Assembly: GCF_010365865.1 (NCBI RefSeq)
Contig: NZ_CP048020.1
Location: 1,736,001-1,800,000 of the forward strand
Length of the DNA stretch: 64,000 bases
Direction of reading: 5' to 3'
Origin: Treponema vincentii
Lineage (GTDB): Bacteria > Spirochaetota > Spirochaetia > Treponematales > Treponemataceae
Below are positions 33,938 through 42,226 of this stretch, piece after piece; the stretch's first letter is position 1, and each line of letters opens with the position of its first letter. Position numbers and translations under genes: made by a program. Under the pieces are notes generated by a model that did not search any database, was not told the origin of the DNA, and saw only the letters and a program-made list of their open reading frames with translations.

Positions 33938-34733
33938 TGCGTCTCTTCCCGGTTTATTCGGAGCCTTTTTTGCAGGACTGCTTTCATTTTTGAGCCCCTG
34001 CGTATTGCCGCTTATTCCCGTCTATCTTTCGTTCATCTCCGGTGAATCGCTTGCCCAAATCCGCGAAGGCAACAACGGCCGTATGCGCCTTTTTCTGCGC
34101 AGCATCAGCTTTGTGCTGGGATTTACAGTAGTATTTGTACTGCTTGCGATCCTATTCGGAACAGGCGCCCGTTTTATCGGCAGTTCCGCCCCCCGCGTCA
34201 TTATGCGGATTGCGGGAGTTGTTGTCATAATTCTCGGCCTGAATATGCTTTTCGATTTTATCCCGTTTTTACGCGGGGAGATAAAAGCACAGGCGCCGAG
34301 TACTGCCGCAAGTTTTTCAAAGGCGTTTCTTTTCGGTATGCTGTTCGCCGCCGGATGGAGCCCTTGTATCGGGCCGATATTGTCGTCGATTCTGCTCTTT
34401 GCGGCTCAAGCGGGCAATATCGTAAAAGCAACCTTTTTGCTCGGGGCGTATTCGCTCGGACTCGGCATTCCATTCTTGCTGGTAGGGCTGTTTTTTGATA
34501 AAGCTGAGCCGGTATTACAATGGTTCAAGCGGCATACGCGCGGGGTTAAGATAACAGCCGGAGTGCTGATCATCTTTTTCGGTATATTGATGGTAACCGC
34601 CGGTTTGGCGAGCATTACGACCTTCTTTGTAAAGATAGGGTATGCACTCGAAGAATATGCTCAGACGGGGACACCTCCGTTCAGCACTATTGCCGGAGCA
34701 CTTGCCCGCTGGCTGCAATTCCAAGGGGTATAG
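33930..34733 (+). CDS. ccdA: CcdA/DsbD-type thiol:disulphide transmembrane protein
   Basis: 267 aa, about six TM helices. The conserved Cys pair is visible in FLSPCVLPLIPVYLSF (helix 1) and AAGWSPCIGPILSSIL (helix 4), the residues that move electrons from cytoplasmic thioredoxin to periplasmic partners. The C-terminus is normal for CcdA. Overlap with the TlpA gene indicates TlpA is the acceptor; cytochrome c maturation is less likely in an anaerobic treponeme, so general periplasmic thiol reduction or oxidant defence is the better guess. Confidence 0.93.
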   Translation: MGSASLPGLFGAFFAGLLSFLSPCVLPLIPVYLSFISGESLAQIREGNNGRMRLFLRSISFVLGFTVVFVLLAILFGTGARFIGSSAPRVIMRIAGVVVIILGLNMLFDFIPFLRGEIKAQAPSTAASFSKAFLFGMLFAAGWSPCIGPILSSILLFAAQAGNIVKATFLLGAYSLGLGIPFLLVGLFFDKAEPVLQWFKRHTRGVKITAGVLIIFFGILMVTAGLASITTFFVKIGYALEEYAQTGTPPFSTIAGALARWLQFQGV

Positions 34734-34766
34734 GAAAACTACTGAAAGCCGTCTTTTTAGATTGCA

Positions 34767-34815
34767 TTATTCGTGCGGGTTTAAACCCCGACGCTCGCGT
34801 CGGGGTTGTTGATTG
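34767..34815. repeat. GC-rich palindromic repeat forming the lysR 3' end
   Basis: Perfect 11-bp stem AACCCCGACGC-TC-GCGTCGGGGTT (34784-34807). In minus sense, CAATCAAC before the stem and CGCACGAATAA after it match the copy at 53205-53260. Confidence 0.75.
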
Positions 34816-35714
34816 CCTACGGGCTTCTTATAAAGGCGTGCGCAATCTAAAAATTCCCGCAGATAGCTTGGGGGCGTAATCTTTTTATTCCATACAAGAT
34901 AAAGGTCGCGGTAGCGATGCGGTACGTTCTCCAGCGAGAAAGCGAGTAGCTCGCCACGCTTAATCATATCATCTACGGCAATTTTGGAAATAAATGACGT
35001 ACCCGCCCCTTGCGCAACGAGCCGCTTTATCACTTCGATATTGTTGATCGTGGTGATGATATGCAGCGATTCGGCGGGGATATGTGCGGAAGCTAATATG
35101 AGCTCCATATTCTGCTTTACGGCGGAACCGCTTTCCCGTACAATGAGCGGTTCCTGAGCGAGCCGCTTTAAATCGGGTTTTGTCTGCTGTAAAGCTCGAT
35201 AATAGGGAATATTAGGCGTAATAAAAACAAACTCATCTTGGTAGATCGGTTTAAACTCACAGTTTTCATCATCGCTTTTCATTCCAACAATGCCCGCATC
35301 GACCTTTCGGGCAGAAATCCGTTTAATCGTTTCGTAGCTGTTTTGTTCTTCAACTTGAACAAGGATATTGGGGTGGTCTTTTCTGAATCGACTCAATATA
35401 AAGGGAAGTATATACCCCGTCGGAATGGTAGAAGCGCCGAGCCTCAACACCTTTTGATTTGGATTGATAAATCGGTCTATAAGAGCCGAACGCTGCTGCA
35501 ATAAATCCTTTGCTTCGCGGTAGAGCATCGTCCCTTCTTCCGTAATTTTCAGTTCCCGCGTGGAACGGATAAAGAGGGGAGTATCCAGTTCTTCTTCAAG
35601 CTGCTTAATGTGCAGACTCACTGTCGGCTGCGAAATATTCAGTTCTTCGGCCGCCGCAGAAAAGCTTAGATTTTCGACTAACTTTACAAATACTTCGAGG
35701 TGTTTAAATTCCAT
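34767..35714 (-). CDS. LysR-family transcriptional regulator
   Basis: 315 aa. The N-terminal winged helix (MEFKHLEVFVKLVENLSFSA, then AAEELNISQPTVSLHIKQLE) is canonical, followed by the LysR substrate-binding fold (LRLGASTIPTGYILPFILSR...). Target genes are unknown; it converges on tlpA-ccdA. The last residues (QQPRRERRGLNPHE) and the stop codon are encoded by the GC-rich palindromic repeat, so the native C-terminus was probably replaced. This region also acts as a plausible bidirectional terminator. Confidence 0.9.
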   Translation of the reverse strand: MEFKHLEVFVKLVENLSFSAAAEELNISQPTVSLHIKQLEEELDTPLFIRSTRELKITEEGTMLYREAKDLLQQRSALIDRFINPNQKVLRLGASTIPTGYILPFILSRFRKDHPNILVQVEEQNSYETIKRISARKVDAGIVGMKSDDENCEFKPIYQDEFVFITPNIPYYRALQQTKPDLKRLAQEPLIVRESGSAVKQNMELILASAHIPAESLHIITTINNIEVIKRLVAQGAGTSFISKIAVDDMIKRGELLAFSLENVPHRYRDLYLVWNKKITPPSYLREFLDCARLYKKPVGNQQPRRERRGLNPHE

Positions 35715-35744
35715 ATTCTCTCCTACGGTTGTTAGTCAACGGTT

Positions 35745-36581
35745 CTATTTGCCGCGCGGAGCCTTTGCAGGATCGATCGGTTTATTGTTTGCATACACCA
35801 TAAAATAAAGTCTCGGCGTACCGGTAATAGAATCTGCGGCAAGGGTACCGAGTTTTTGACCGACGGTAATGTGCGTACCCGCTTGCGGGAGTATCTGTGC
35901 CAATCCCCCGTATACATAGACGTGCTTTGTTTTGGATTGAATAAAGATAACCTGCCCGTATCCTCGATGCGGACCGATTGAAATAACCCGTCCCGATGCG
36001 ATGGCCTTTACCGATGCGTTTGTTGTCGAATCGATAGCGACGCCGTAGAGCTTTCCCGACAGATACGAAATGTCGGTAATAGGAACAGGCCACAGAAGCT
36101 TTTTGTCTATGCTTTTTTTTGTATATAAGCGAGGGTCTTCCCATGAAGCTTGAGAATGTTGCTGAGCTGCTGTCGTATTGGTGGAAGCTGTCGCATTTTT
36201 GGGAGCAGAGGCAACGGCGTTTTTTTCTCTTTCCGGCACAATCAATATTTTTCCGACTTTTAAGACATCTGAATTGGAGAGGCTATTTGCTTTTCGCAGC
36301 GCATCAACGGTAACGGAGAATTTTTTCGCAATGCTGTAAAGCGTGTCGCCCTTTTGTATTGTGTATGTTTCCGGAATATAGATTTTCTGTCCAATCGTAA
36401 TTTTACCCGCATCGCTGATGTTATTCCGTTCCAGGAGAATAGCAACCGGCACCGAATATTTGCGGCTTAACGCATAGAGCGTTTCGCCTTTTTCCAATGT
36501 ATGGAGTGTATCCGATGCAGCGGCTGAATAAACCACAAGAAAAAAAATAAAAAGACAGACGGAATAAAAGCGCTTAGACAT
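35745..36581 (-). CDS. LysM protein with degenerate LytM/M23 domain
   Basis: 278 aa with signal peptide (ends near YSAAAS). Two LysM modules follow (HTLEKGETLYALSRKYSV; YTIQKGDTLYSIAKKFSV), then an Ala/Thr/Ser spacer and an M23-like domain (LYGVAIDSTTNASVKAIASG, GYGQVIFIQSKTKHVYVYGG). The zinc ligands of active M23 peptidases (HxxxD, HxH) are not visible, as in EnvC/NlpD-type activators. It is therefore likely a peptidoglycan-bound activator of amidases rather than an enzyme. It is 30 nt upstream of lysR on the same strand. Confidence 0.85.
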   Translation of the reverse strand: MSKRFYSVCLFIFFLVVYSAAASDTLHTLEKGETLYALSRKYSVPVAILLERNNISDAGKITIGQKIYIPETYTIQKGDTLYSIAKKFSVTVDALRKANSLSNSDVLKVGKILIVPEREKNAVASAPKNATASTNTTAAQQHSQASWEDPRLYTKKSIDKKLLWPVPITDISYLSGKLYGVAIDSTTNASVKAIASGRVISIGPHRGYGQVIFIQSKTKHVYVYGGLAQILPQAGTHITVGQKLGTLAADSITGTPRLYFMVYANNKPIDPAKAPRGK

Positions 36582-36716
36582 ATTCGCTTATAAATATCGG
36601 CTCATTATGTAAGAAACTCAACTATCTTGTGTAGCTGCTAAAAACAGCCTGACTCGTTTACCCTGTTGACGCCCTGTACCTTTCCCATTAAAATCCGCAG
36701 AGTAAGGAAATTAGGA

Positions 36717-39305
36717 ATGGATATTATTAAGCGAAACGGTGAAAAGGAAGCCTACAATGCCGAAAAGATTACATTGGCGATGCAGGCAGCATTTAACAGT
36801 GTAACGGATGCGGCGGCGCAGCATGATGCAAATACGGCTGTACAAAAGGACACGGAACTATCAAAGGTTGACAACCTTGCGCAGGTACTGCAGCAGATGA
36901 CGGCGGAAATCGAAGCCGATATATATGAACTGAGCAAAAACGGGAATGCGGTACAGGTAGAAACCATTCAAGATCTGGTTGAAAAAACGCTCATCGAACA
37001 TAATTATTACGCAGCGGTAAAGAGTTTTATTCTTTACCGTGTTGAACAGACAAAAAAACGGGATGCGAGGCGTGCTATTGCGGCCAATTTTTCTTCCATT
37101 GATATTCAACCGGTACTAACCCGTATCCAGCAGGATTTTTCCGAAGAACAGTACAGCTTAACCCTGCTCTTTCACAAGTTTGAATCCTTCCGTAAGCAGG
37201 ATATGACAGAATCGGAATTACTCGCCTTGCTGATAAAGGCCGCTGTTGAGCTCACTGCGCAGGAAGCTCCCCGTTGGGAGTTTATTGCCGCCCGCTTTTT
37301 GATGCTCGACTTTTCCGAAAAGCTGAAAGCCGAACTTGCCAAGCGGAATATCCGATCGTTTTACGAAAAACTCACCTATCTGGAAGAAAAAGGACTCTAC
37401 GGCGCGTATATCCGTGCAGGGTATTCAAAAGAAGAGCTGGAAAACGCCTATTCATATATCGATAACGGTAAAAACGACCTATTCACCTACAGCGGCTTGG
37501 ATTTGCTTTTGCGCCGGTATGTTATTTCCACACGGGAGCATATTCCGCTCGAAACACCGCAGGAGATGTTTTTAGGAATCGCCTTACACCTCGCCTTGCA
37601 TGAAAAAAATGACCGGATGGAATGGGTGCGCCGCTTTTACCTGATGCTGAGCAGCTTGCAGGTTACCATGGCGACGCCGACCCTTTCCAATGCCCGTAAG
37701 CCCTATCATCAGCTTTCGTCCTGCTTTATCGACACCGTTCCCGACTCCCTCGACGGGATTTACCGCAGCATCGATAACTTCGCAAAGATTTCCAAATTCG
37801 GCGGAGGCATGGGGCTATACTTCGGCAAGGTGCGGGCAGTCGGCGCCCCTATACGCGGGTTTCAAGGGGCGGCAGGAGGGGTCATCCGCTGGATAAAGCT
37901 CGCAAACGATACCGCTGTCGCCGTCGATCAGCTGGGAGTGCGTCAGGGGTCAGTAGCCGTGTACTTAGACGTATGGCACAAAGACGTGCCGGAGTTTTTG
38001 CAGCTCCGTACCAATAACGGCGACGACCGCATGAAGGCACACGATGTGTTCCCTGCGGTGTGCTGCCCCGACCTTTTCTGGCGCACCGTCGATGAGGACA
38101 TCAACGCTCCGTGGTACCTGATGTGCCCGCACGAGGTTCTCACGGTAAAAGGCTACGCGCTGGAAGACTTTTACGGCGAAGAATGGGAAAAACGCTACAA
38201 GGATTGTATCAACGATAACCGGATTTCAAAACGGGAAATCCCGATAAAAGAGCTGGTGCGTCTCATACTGAAATCTGCGGTAGAAACCGGTACGCCGTTC
38301 ATCTTTAACCGCGACCATGCGAACCGCGCTAACCCCAACGGGCATAAGGGCATGATTTACAGCTCAAATCTCTGTACCGAAATTGCACAGAATATGAGCC
38401 CGATCGAGACGGTGAATACCGAAATCCAAACACAGGACGGAGAGACCGTGGTTGTAACCGTTACAAAGCCCGGCAATTTCGTTGTCTGTAATCTCGCGTC
38501 GCTTGTCCTCGGCAATATCGACACCGATAACGAGACCGAGCTGGAAGGTGTCATAGAAGCGGCGGTGCGTGCTTTAGACAATGTGATTGACCTCAATTTT
38601 TATCCCGTACCATACGCAAAGATCACCAACGAGCAGTACCGCGCTATCGGCTTAGGTGTTTCGGGCTATCATCATTTACTGGCAAAGAAACACATTGCGT
38701 GGGAAAGCGAGGCGCATCTCCGCCTTGCCGATGAGCTGTTTGAAAAAATCAATTACTACGCAGTGCAGGCGAGTATGCGTATTGCTGAAGAGAAAGGTTC
38801 GTACCGCCTCTTTGAAGGCAGCGATTGGCAAACCGGCGCGTATTTTGAAAAACGCGGCTATCATTCCGAACAGTGGAACACGCTGCGAAATGCGGTTGCC
38901 CGACACGGTATGCGGAACGGCTATCTTTTAGCGGTCGCTCCTACGAGTTCCACCTCGATTGTTGCAGGTACTACCGCCGGGATCGATCCCATTATGAAGC
39001 GCTATTTTTTGGAGGAAAAGAAAGGCTCGTTGGTACCCCGTGTTGCCCCTGCCCTCTCACTCGAAACCTATTGGCTGTATAAAAACGCCCACACGATTGA
39101 TCAGCTCTGGAGCATCCGCGCCTGCGGTCTCCGCCAGCGTCATATCGATCAGGGGCAATCCATGAACTTCTATATTACCAACGAGTACAGCTTCCGGCAG
39201 GTGCTCAACTTATATGTTGAAGCATGGAAAAACGGCGTAAAATCCGTCTATTATGTCCGCAGCCGCTCCCTCGAAGTGGAAGAATGCGAAAGCTGCAGCT
39301 CGTAG
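36717..39305 (+). CDS. nrdA: Ribonucleoside-diphosphate reductase, large (alpha) subunit
   Basis: 862 aa. NrdA reduces NDPs to dNDPs with a radical supplied by NrdB. An N-terminal ATP-cone (MDIIKRNGEKEAYNAEKITL) allows dATP/ATP control. Active-site Cys regions (HQLSSCFIDT, SSNLCTEI, NPKG-type NPNGHKGM, VCNLASL) and the C-terminal ECESC thiol pair that regenerates the active site are present. I start at ATG 36717, with AAGGA 9 nt upstream and start of the ATP-cone; an earlier ATG adds 17 odd residues. No nrdB is adjacent. Confidence 0.93.
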   Translation: MDIIKRNGEKEAYNAEKITLAMQAAFNSVTDAAAQHDANTAVQKDTELSKVDNLAQVLQQMTAEIEADIYELSKNGNAVQVETIQDLVEKTLIEHNYYAAVKSFILYRVEQTKKRDARRAIAANFSSIDIQPVLTRIQQDFSEEQYSLTLLFHKFESFRKQDMTESELLALLIKAAVELTAQEAPRWEFIAARFLMLDFSEKLKAELAKRNIRSFYEKLTYLEEKGLYGAYIRAGYSKEELENAYSYIDNGKNDLFTYSGLDLLLRRYVISTREHIPLETPQEMFLGIALHLALHEKNDRMEWVRRFYLMLSSLQVTMATPTLSNARKPYHQLSSCFIDTVPDSLDGIYRSIDNFAKISKFGGGMGLYFGKVRAVGAPIRGFQGAAGGVIRWIKLANDTAVAVDQLGVRQGSVAVYLDVWHKDVPEFLQLRTNNGDDRMKAHDVFPAVCCPDLFWRTVDEDINAPWYLMCPHEVLTVKGYALEDFYGEEWEKRYKDCINDNRISKREIPIKELVRLILKSAVETGTPFIFNRDHANRANPNGHKGMIYSSNLCTEIAQNMSPIETVNTEIQTQDGETVVVTVTKPGNFVVCNLASLVLGNIDTDNETELEGVIEAAVRALDNVIDLNFYPVPYAKITNEQYRAIGLGVSGYHHLLAKKHIAWESEAHLRLADELFEKINYYAVQASMRIAEEKGSYRLFEGSDWQTGAYFEKRGYHSEQWNTLRNAVARHGMRNGYLLAVAPTSSTSIVAGTTAGIDPIMKRYFLEEKKGSLVPRVAPALSLETYWLYKNAHTIDQLWSIRACGLRQRHIDQGQSMNFYITNEYSFRQVLNLYVEAWKNGVKSVYYVRSRSLEVEECESCSS

Positions 39306-39325
39306 CGGAAACGCGCTCAACACAT

Positions 39326-39341
39326 CTTTCACATAATTGAC
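39326..39341 (+). repeat. Left 16-bp direct repeat
   Basis: Exact match to 39995-40010. It overlaps the -35 box of the module promoter. Confidence 0.65.
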
Positions 39342-39365
39342 GTACGGAAATATGTACACTATACT
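39337..39365 (+). promoter_or_regulatory. Sigma70-type promoter of the phd-yoeB operon
   Basis: TTGACG (39337-39342), 17-bp spacer, TATACT (39360-39365), about 45 nt before the antitoxin ATG. Confidence 0.6.
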
Positions 39366-39413
39366 AAGGTTAGTTCTTAGAGGTTCCTTATAGTTTATCA
39401 ACGGAGGTTCTGT

Positions 39414-39665
39414 ATGAATGCAATCAATATAACAAAGGCACGGGCAAATCTATTCAAAATTATAGCAGAGGTAAATGCGCACTCCGAGCCGGTGATTTTG
39501 ACAAATACGAAAGGCAAAAATGCTGTTTTGATTAGTGAAGATGATTGGAATGCACTACAAGAAACCATCTATTTAAATTCTATTCCCGGAATGGCTGCTT
39601 CGTTGCAAAAAGGAATGGAAACCCCGCTGGAAGAATGTATTGCAGAAAAAGATGTTTTGTGGTAA
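39414..39665 (+). CDS. Phd/YefM-family antitoxin
   Basis: 83 aa starting MNAINITKARANLFKIIAEV with the Phd/YefM DNA-binding fold (HSEPVILTNTKGKNAVLISE, DDWNALQETIYL). The C-terminal part (PGMAASLQKGMETPLEECIA) is the toxin-binding region in this family. Perfect GGAGG precedes the ATG. It represses its own promoter in known systems; partner is the YoeB-like gene 13 nt downstream. Confidence 0.92.
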   Translation: MNAINITKARANLFKIIAEVNAHSEPVILTNTKGKNAVLISEDDWNALQETIYLNSIPGMAASLQKGMETPLEECIAEKDVLW

Positions 39666-39681
39666 TTGCCGATGTATCATG

Positions 39682-39978
39682 ATGTATCATATAGTGTACG
39701 ATAAGCAAGCCATTAAAGACATAAAAAATTTAAAATCGGCTCGGCTGGATATAAAAGCAAAAAGACTGATAGAAATTGTTAGAAGCAATCCGTTTGCAAA
39801 TCCTCCACCTTATGAAGCGCTTATCGGGAATCTTGCGGGACTGTATTCACGGAGAATTACTATTAAACATAGATTTGTGTATCAGGTCTTTCCCGGCAAG
39901 ATTACGGTAGACGATAACGAATATGACGGAACTGTGAAAATTATCAGGATGTGGACACATTATGATGATATATCATGA
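39682..39978 (+). CDS. Txe/YoeB-family mRNA interferase toxin
   Basis: 98 aa from the second of two tandem ATGs (MYHIVYDKQAIKDIKNLKSA). RelE-fold endoribonuclease family that cleaves mRNA at the ribosome. Conserved NPFANPPPYEALIGNLAGLY, SRRITIKHRFVYQV and the C-terminal RMWTHYDD are visible. A loop of about 10 residues (PGKITVDDNEYDG) before the last strand is longer than usual. No strong SD; coupling to the antitoxin is likely. Confidence 0.92.
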   Translation: MYHIVYDKQAIKDIKNLKSARLDIKAKRLIEIVRSNPFANPPPYEALIGNLAGLYSRRITIKHRFVYQVFPGKITVDDNEYDGTVKIIRMWTHYDDIS

Positions 39979-39994
39979 TGGGGCAATATGCTAA

Positions 39995-40010
39995 CTTTCA
40001 CATAATTGAC
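39995..40010 (+). repeat. Right 16-bp direct repeat
   Basis: Exact copy of 39326-39341, 12 bp ahead of the rpoZ promoter. Confidence 0.65.
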
Positions 40011-40021
40011 AAGCCAATCAG

Positions 40022-40050
40022 TTGCAGTAAATACTAAAACTCGCTATAAT
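40022..40050 (+). promoter_or_regulatory. Promoter of rpoZ, leaderless arrangement
   Basis: TTGCAG (40022-40027), 17-bp spacer, TATAAT (40045-40050), then 7 nt to the ATG at 40058, with no Shine-Dalgarno. Confidence 0.55.
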
Positions 40051-40057
40051 ATGTGTT

Positions 40058-40264
40058 ATGATTTTTCCGTTAAAAGAATTGATTGAATTCAAAGGCAATA
40101 TTTACGAAATTACCTGTGCCGCTACTCGGCGTGCCTTTCAGCTGGTAACTATTCAGGATCCGATACTCGAAGAGAATAACGATAAAGTTGTGTGCACCGC
40201 GGCGGCTCAAGTGTTTACCGGCGCTATCGACTATAAAATAGACTACCGCCCTGATCATTCCTAA
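40058..40264 (+). CDS. rpoZ: RNA polymerase omega subunit (spirochaetal RpoZ)
   Basis: 68 aa (MIFPLKELIEFKGNIYEITC, then AATRRAFQLV and VCTAAAQVFTGAIDY). The AATRRA block and position before miaA match spirochaetal omega proteins, which stabilise RNA polymerase assembly. Family assignment rests on these short motifs. The promoter is 7 nt from the ATG, suggesting leaderless translation. Confidence 0.75.
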   Translation: MIFPLKELIEFKGNIYEITCAATRRAFQLVTIQDPILEENNDKVVCTAAAQVFTGAIDYKIDYRPDHS

Positions 40265-40267
40265 TTC

Positions 40268-41254
40268 TTGATATCGACACATACAATTCCTGTTGCGGTT
40301 ATTTTCGGGGCTACCGCCTGCGGAAAGACCGCGCTTGCCGCTCATCTTTTTGCTTCTCCTGTTAACTCCATTAAAGCGGAGATTATATCTGCGGATTCGG
40401 TACAGGTATATCGCGGTATGCCTATCGGTTCGGCTCAGCCTCCGCAGGAGCTTCTCGATACGATCCCCCATCACCTCATCGGGATATGCGACCCTTCCGA
40501 AGAATTTTCCGTAGCGGACTTTGTACGCAGCGCGGATGAACTCTGCAAGGATATTGCAAGCCGCGGCAAACTGCCGGTTGTGCTTGGCGGGACGGCGTTT
40601 TATATTAAGCACTTTATGTATGGTATGCCGGTTACTCCGCAGGCGGATCCGGTTTTACGTGCACAATTGCAGGAACGGATGCAGCGTGTCAGCGCCGCGG
40701 CAATGCACGCGGAACTTGCGTCTTTTGACCCCGCATCGGCAGCCAAGATCCACATCCATGATGAGTACCGTATCCTCCGCGCGCACGAGGTGTATTGTGC
40801 CTCGGGGCGGCCGCTCAGCTCATTCGAGCTGTCGTACCGTTATCGCGAGGGTTTCCGCTTTTGCCCGATATGTTTAGACCGCCCTCGCGATGAACTGTAC
40901 CGGCGCATCGAAGCCCGTGTCGATGAGATGTTTGCCCAAGGGTTGCAACAGGAAATTGCGCAGCTCGTTTCGCAAGGCTGTACTGCCGAATATCCTGCGA
41001 TGAAGGCAATCGGGTACCGAGAGTTTTTTTTGAGCTGTCCCCCGATGCGCCGGCGGCCGCCCCGCTCGATGCGGTGAAAGACCGCATTAAGCGCAACAGC
41101 AAACGGTACGCCAAACGGCAGCAAACCTTTTTTCCAATCCTTTCCGAATGTTCTCCGCATCGACATGTCAGACCCGAAAAGCGAACAGCAAGTGGCAGAG
41201 ATAGTATGTCAACTCTGTAAGGATCAATTGACTAAAGCACGGTTATCAGTATAA
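40268..41254 (+). pseudogene. miaA: tRNA dimethylallyltransferase, two homopolymer frameshifts
   Basis: MiaA adds dimethylallyl to A37 of tRNAs. Start TTG 40268; P-loop VIFGATACGKTALAAHLF, then SADSVQVYRGMPIGSAQ and LGGTAFYIKHFMYG. The open frame leaves the family at the T8 run (41024-41031), giving a false tail. A shift there (T6 or T9) restores REFFELSPDAPAAAPLDAVK and RIKRNSKRYAKRQQTFF. A second indel in the T6 run (41128-41133; T5 expected) restores FQSFPNVLRIDMSD to the TAA at 41254. Net frame change is zero; repaired length about 328 aa. Two homopolymer indels in one essential-type gene suggest sequencing error. Confidence 0.85.
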
Positions 41255-41266
41255 TAATACGGAACT

Positions 41267-42208
41267 ATGATAGATCGTTCTGTTCAAACTATATTGCAGC
41301 CCGCTCTTGTTTTCCTTAAGCAAGGAGACCTTGAGCAAGCGCATACGAGCCTTGGACGGCTGCTTGAACAGGATTTGGAGAACCCTCAAGTGATGTACAC
41401 ACTAAAGGGGGTTAGTTTCTGGCTTGATCGGGTGCGTTATTCACAAGCATTAGCCGATAATTTCTTGCGTGGTGAATATATTATTTCTCAATGGAAGCCC
41501 TTTCTTGATTATATAGAGAAGAAAGGCGACTTTAACGAACCGATTATCTATGCTCTTAAGTGTAGTATATTTACAATTGCATTACGGTTGTACCAATCGC
41601 TCTTAAACGGGACTGAACCCATGCATAATACGGCAGAAATATATCGGAAAACAGGACTCTGTTATAAAGCGCTCGGGGATTATGAAACGGCGATCAGCTG
41701 TTTACGGTATGCAGCCGATCTGAATACGAACTCATCAGCTATTTCGGCTGAACTTGCTGATGCATATGCCTTGAGCGGCGAAGTACGACTCGCAAAGATT
41801 TTTTTTCGAGAAGCATTCTTTAAAAACGCTTCGGAAATAGAAGTATGCTTTCTTGAATCTGAAATTATCAATGCACTCGTTACTAAAGTCGCAAATATAG
41901 GTTTTACAGGAGAGGAGTTGTTAGAGTGGCTTCCGGTTTATGGCACACTTGACGGCGTACTTAATGTAAAACGCGAGCTGAAAGCCTTGGAACTTGGAAA
42001 ATTGAAGCAATCGATCTATATGCTTGAAAATGAGCTGAGGGAGAAGAACGTAAAAATTAAAAAAATCCTTGTCCCCCGCTTAATTAATTATTATTTTTGG
42101 CTTATAGACCATTATATGAACGGTACTGTTGAAAAGTCAAAAATCGATGAGATTCTTCTAAGAATTAAACTGCTCGACGAGAAAATCTATAACCGCTATA
42201 TACGGTAA
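41267..42208 (+). CDS. TPR-domain protein
   Basis: 313 aa, cytoplasmic. Clear TPR units: EIYRKTGLCYKALGDYETAI and ISAELADAYALSGEVRLAKI, with weaker helical repeats at the N-terminus (ALVFLKQGDLEQAHTSLGRL). The last third is helical/coiled-coil-like (IYMLENELREKNVKIKKILV). It is 18 nt before the GreA-fusion gene, so an association with transcription elongation in spirochaetes is plausible but unproven. Confidence 0.8.
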   Translation: MIDRSVQTILQPALVFLKQGDLEQAHTSLGRLLEQDLENPQVMYTLKGVSFWLDRVRYSQALADNFLRGEYIISQWKPFLDYIEKKGDFNEPIIYALKCSIFTIALRLYQSLLNGTEPMHNTAEIYRKTGLCYKALGDYETAISCLRYAADLNTNSSAISAELADAYALSGEVRLAKIFFREAFFKNASEIEVCFLESEIINALVTKVANIGFTGEELLEWLPVYGTLDGVLNVKRELKALELGKLKQSIYMLENELREKNVKIKKILVPRLINYYFWLIDHYMNGTVEKSKIDEILLRIKLLDEKIYNRYIR

Positions 42209-42226
42209 TGACACAGTGAGGTGAAT

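Larger units (their letters stand above)
39326..40010. mobile_element. Phd/YoeB module between 16-bp direct repeats
   Basis: CTTTCACATAATTGAC occurs at 39326-39341 (before the module promoter) and again at 39995-40010 (17 nt after the toxin gene), exact over 16 bp, with unmatched flanks. The interval contains only the toxin-antitoxin operon. This looks like an insertion footprint; no recombinase is present. Confidence 0.5.
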
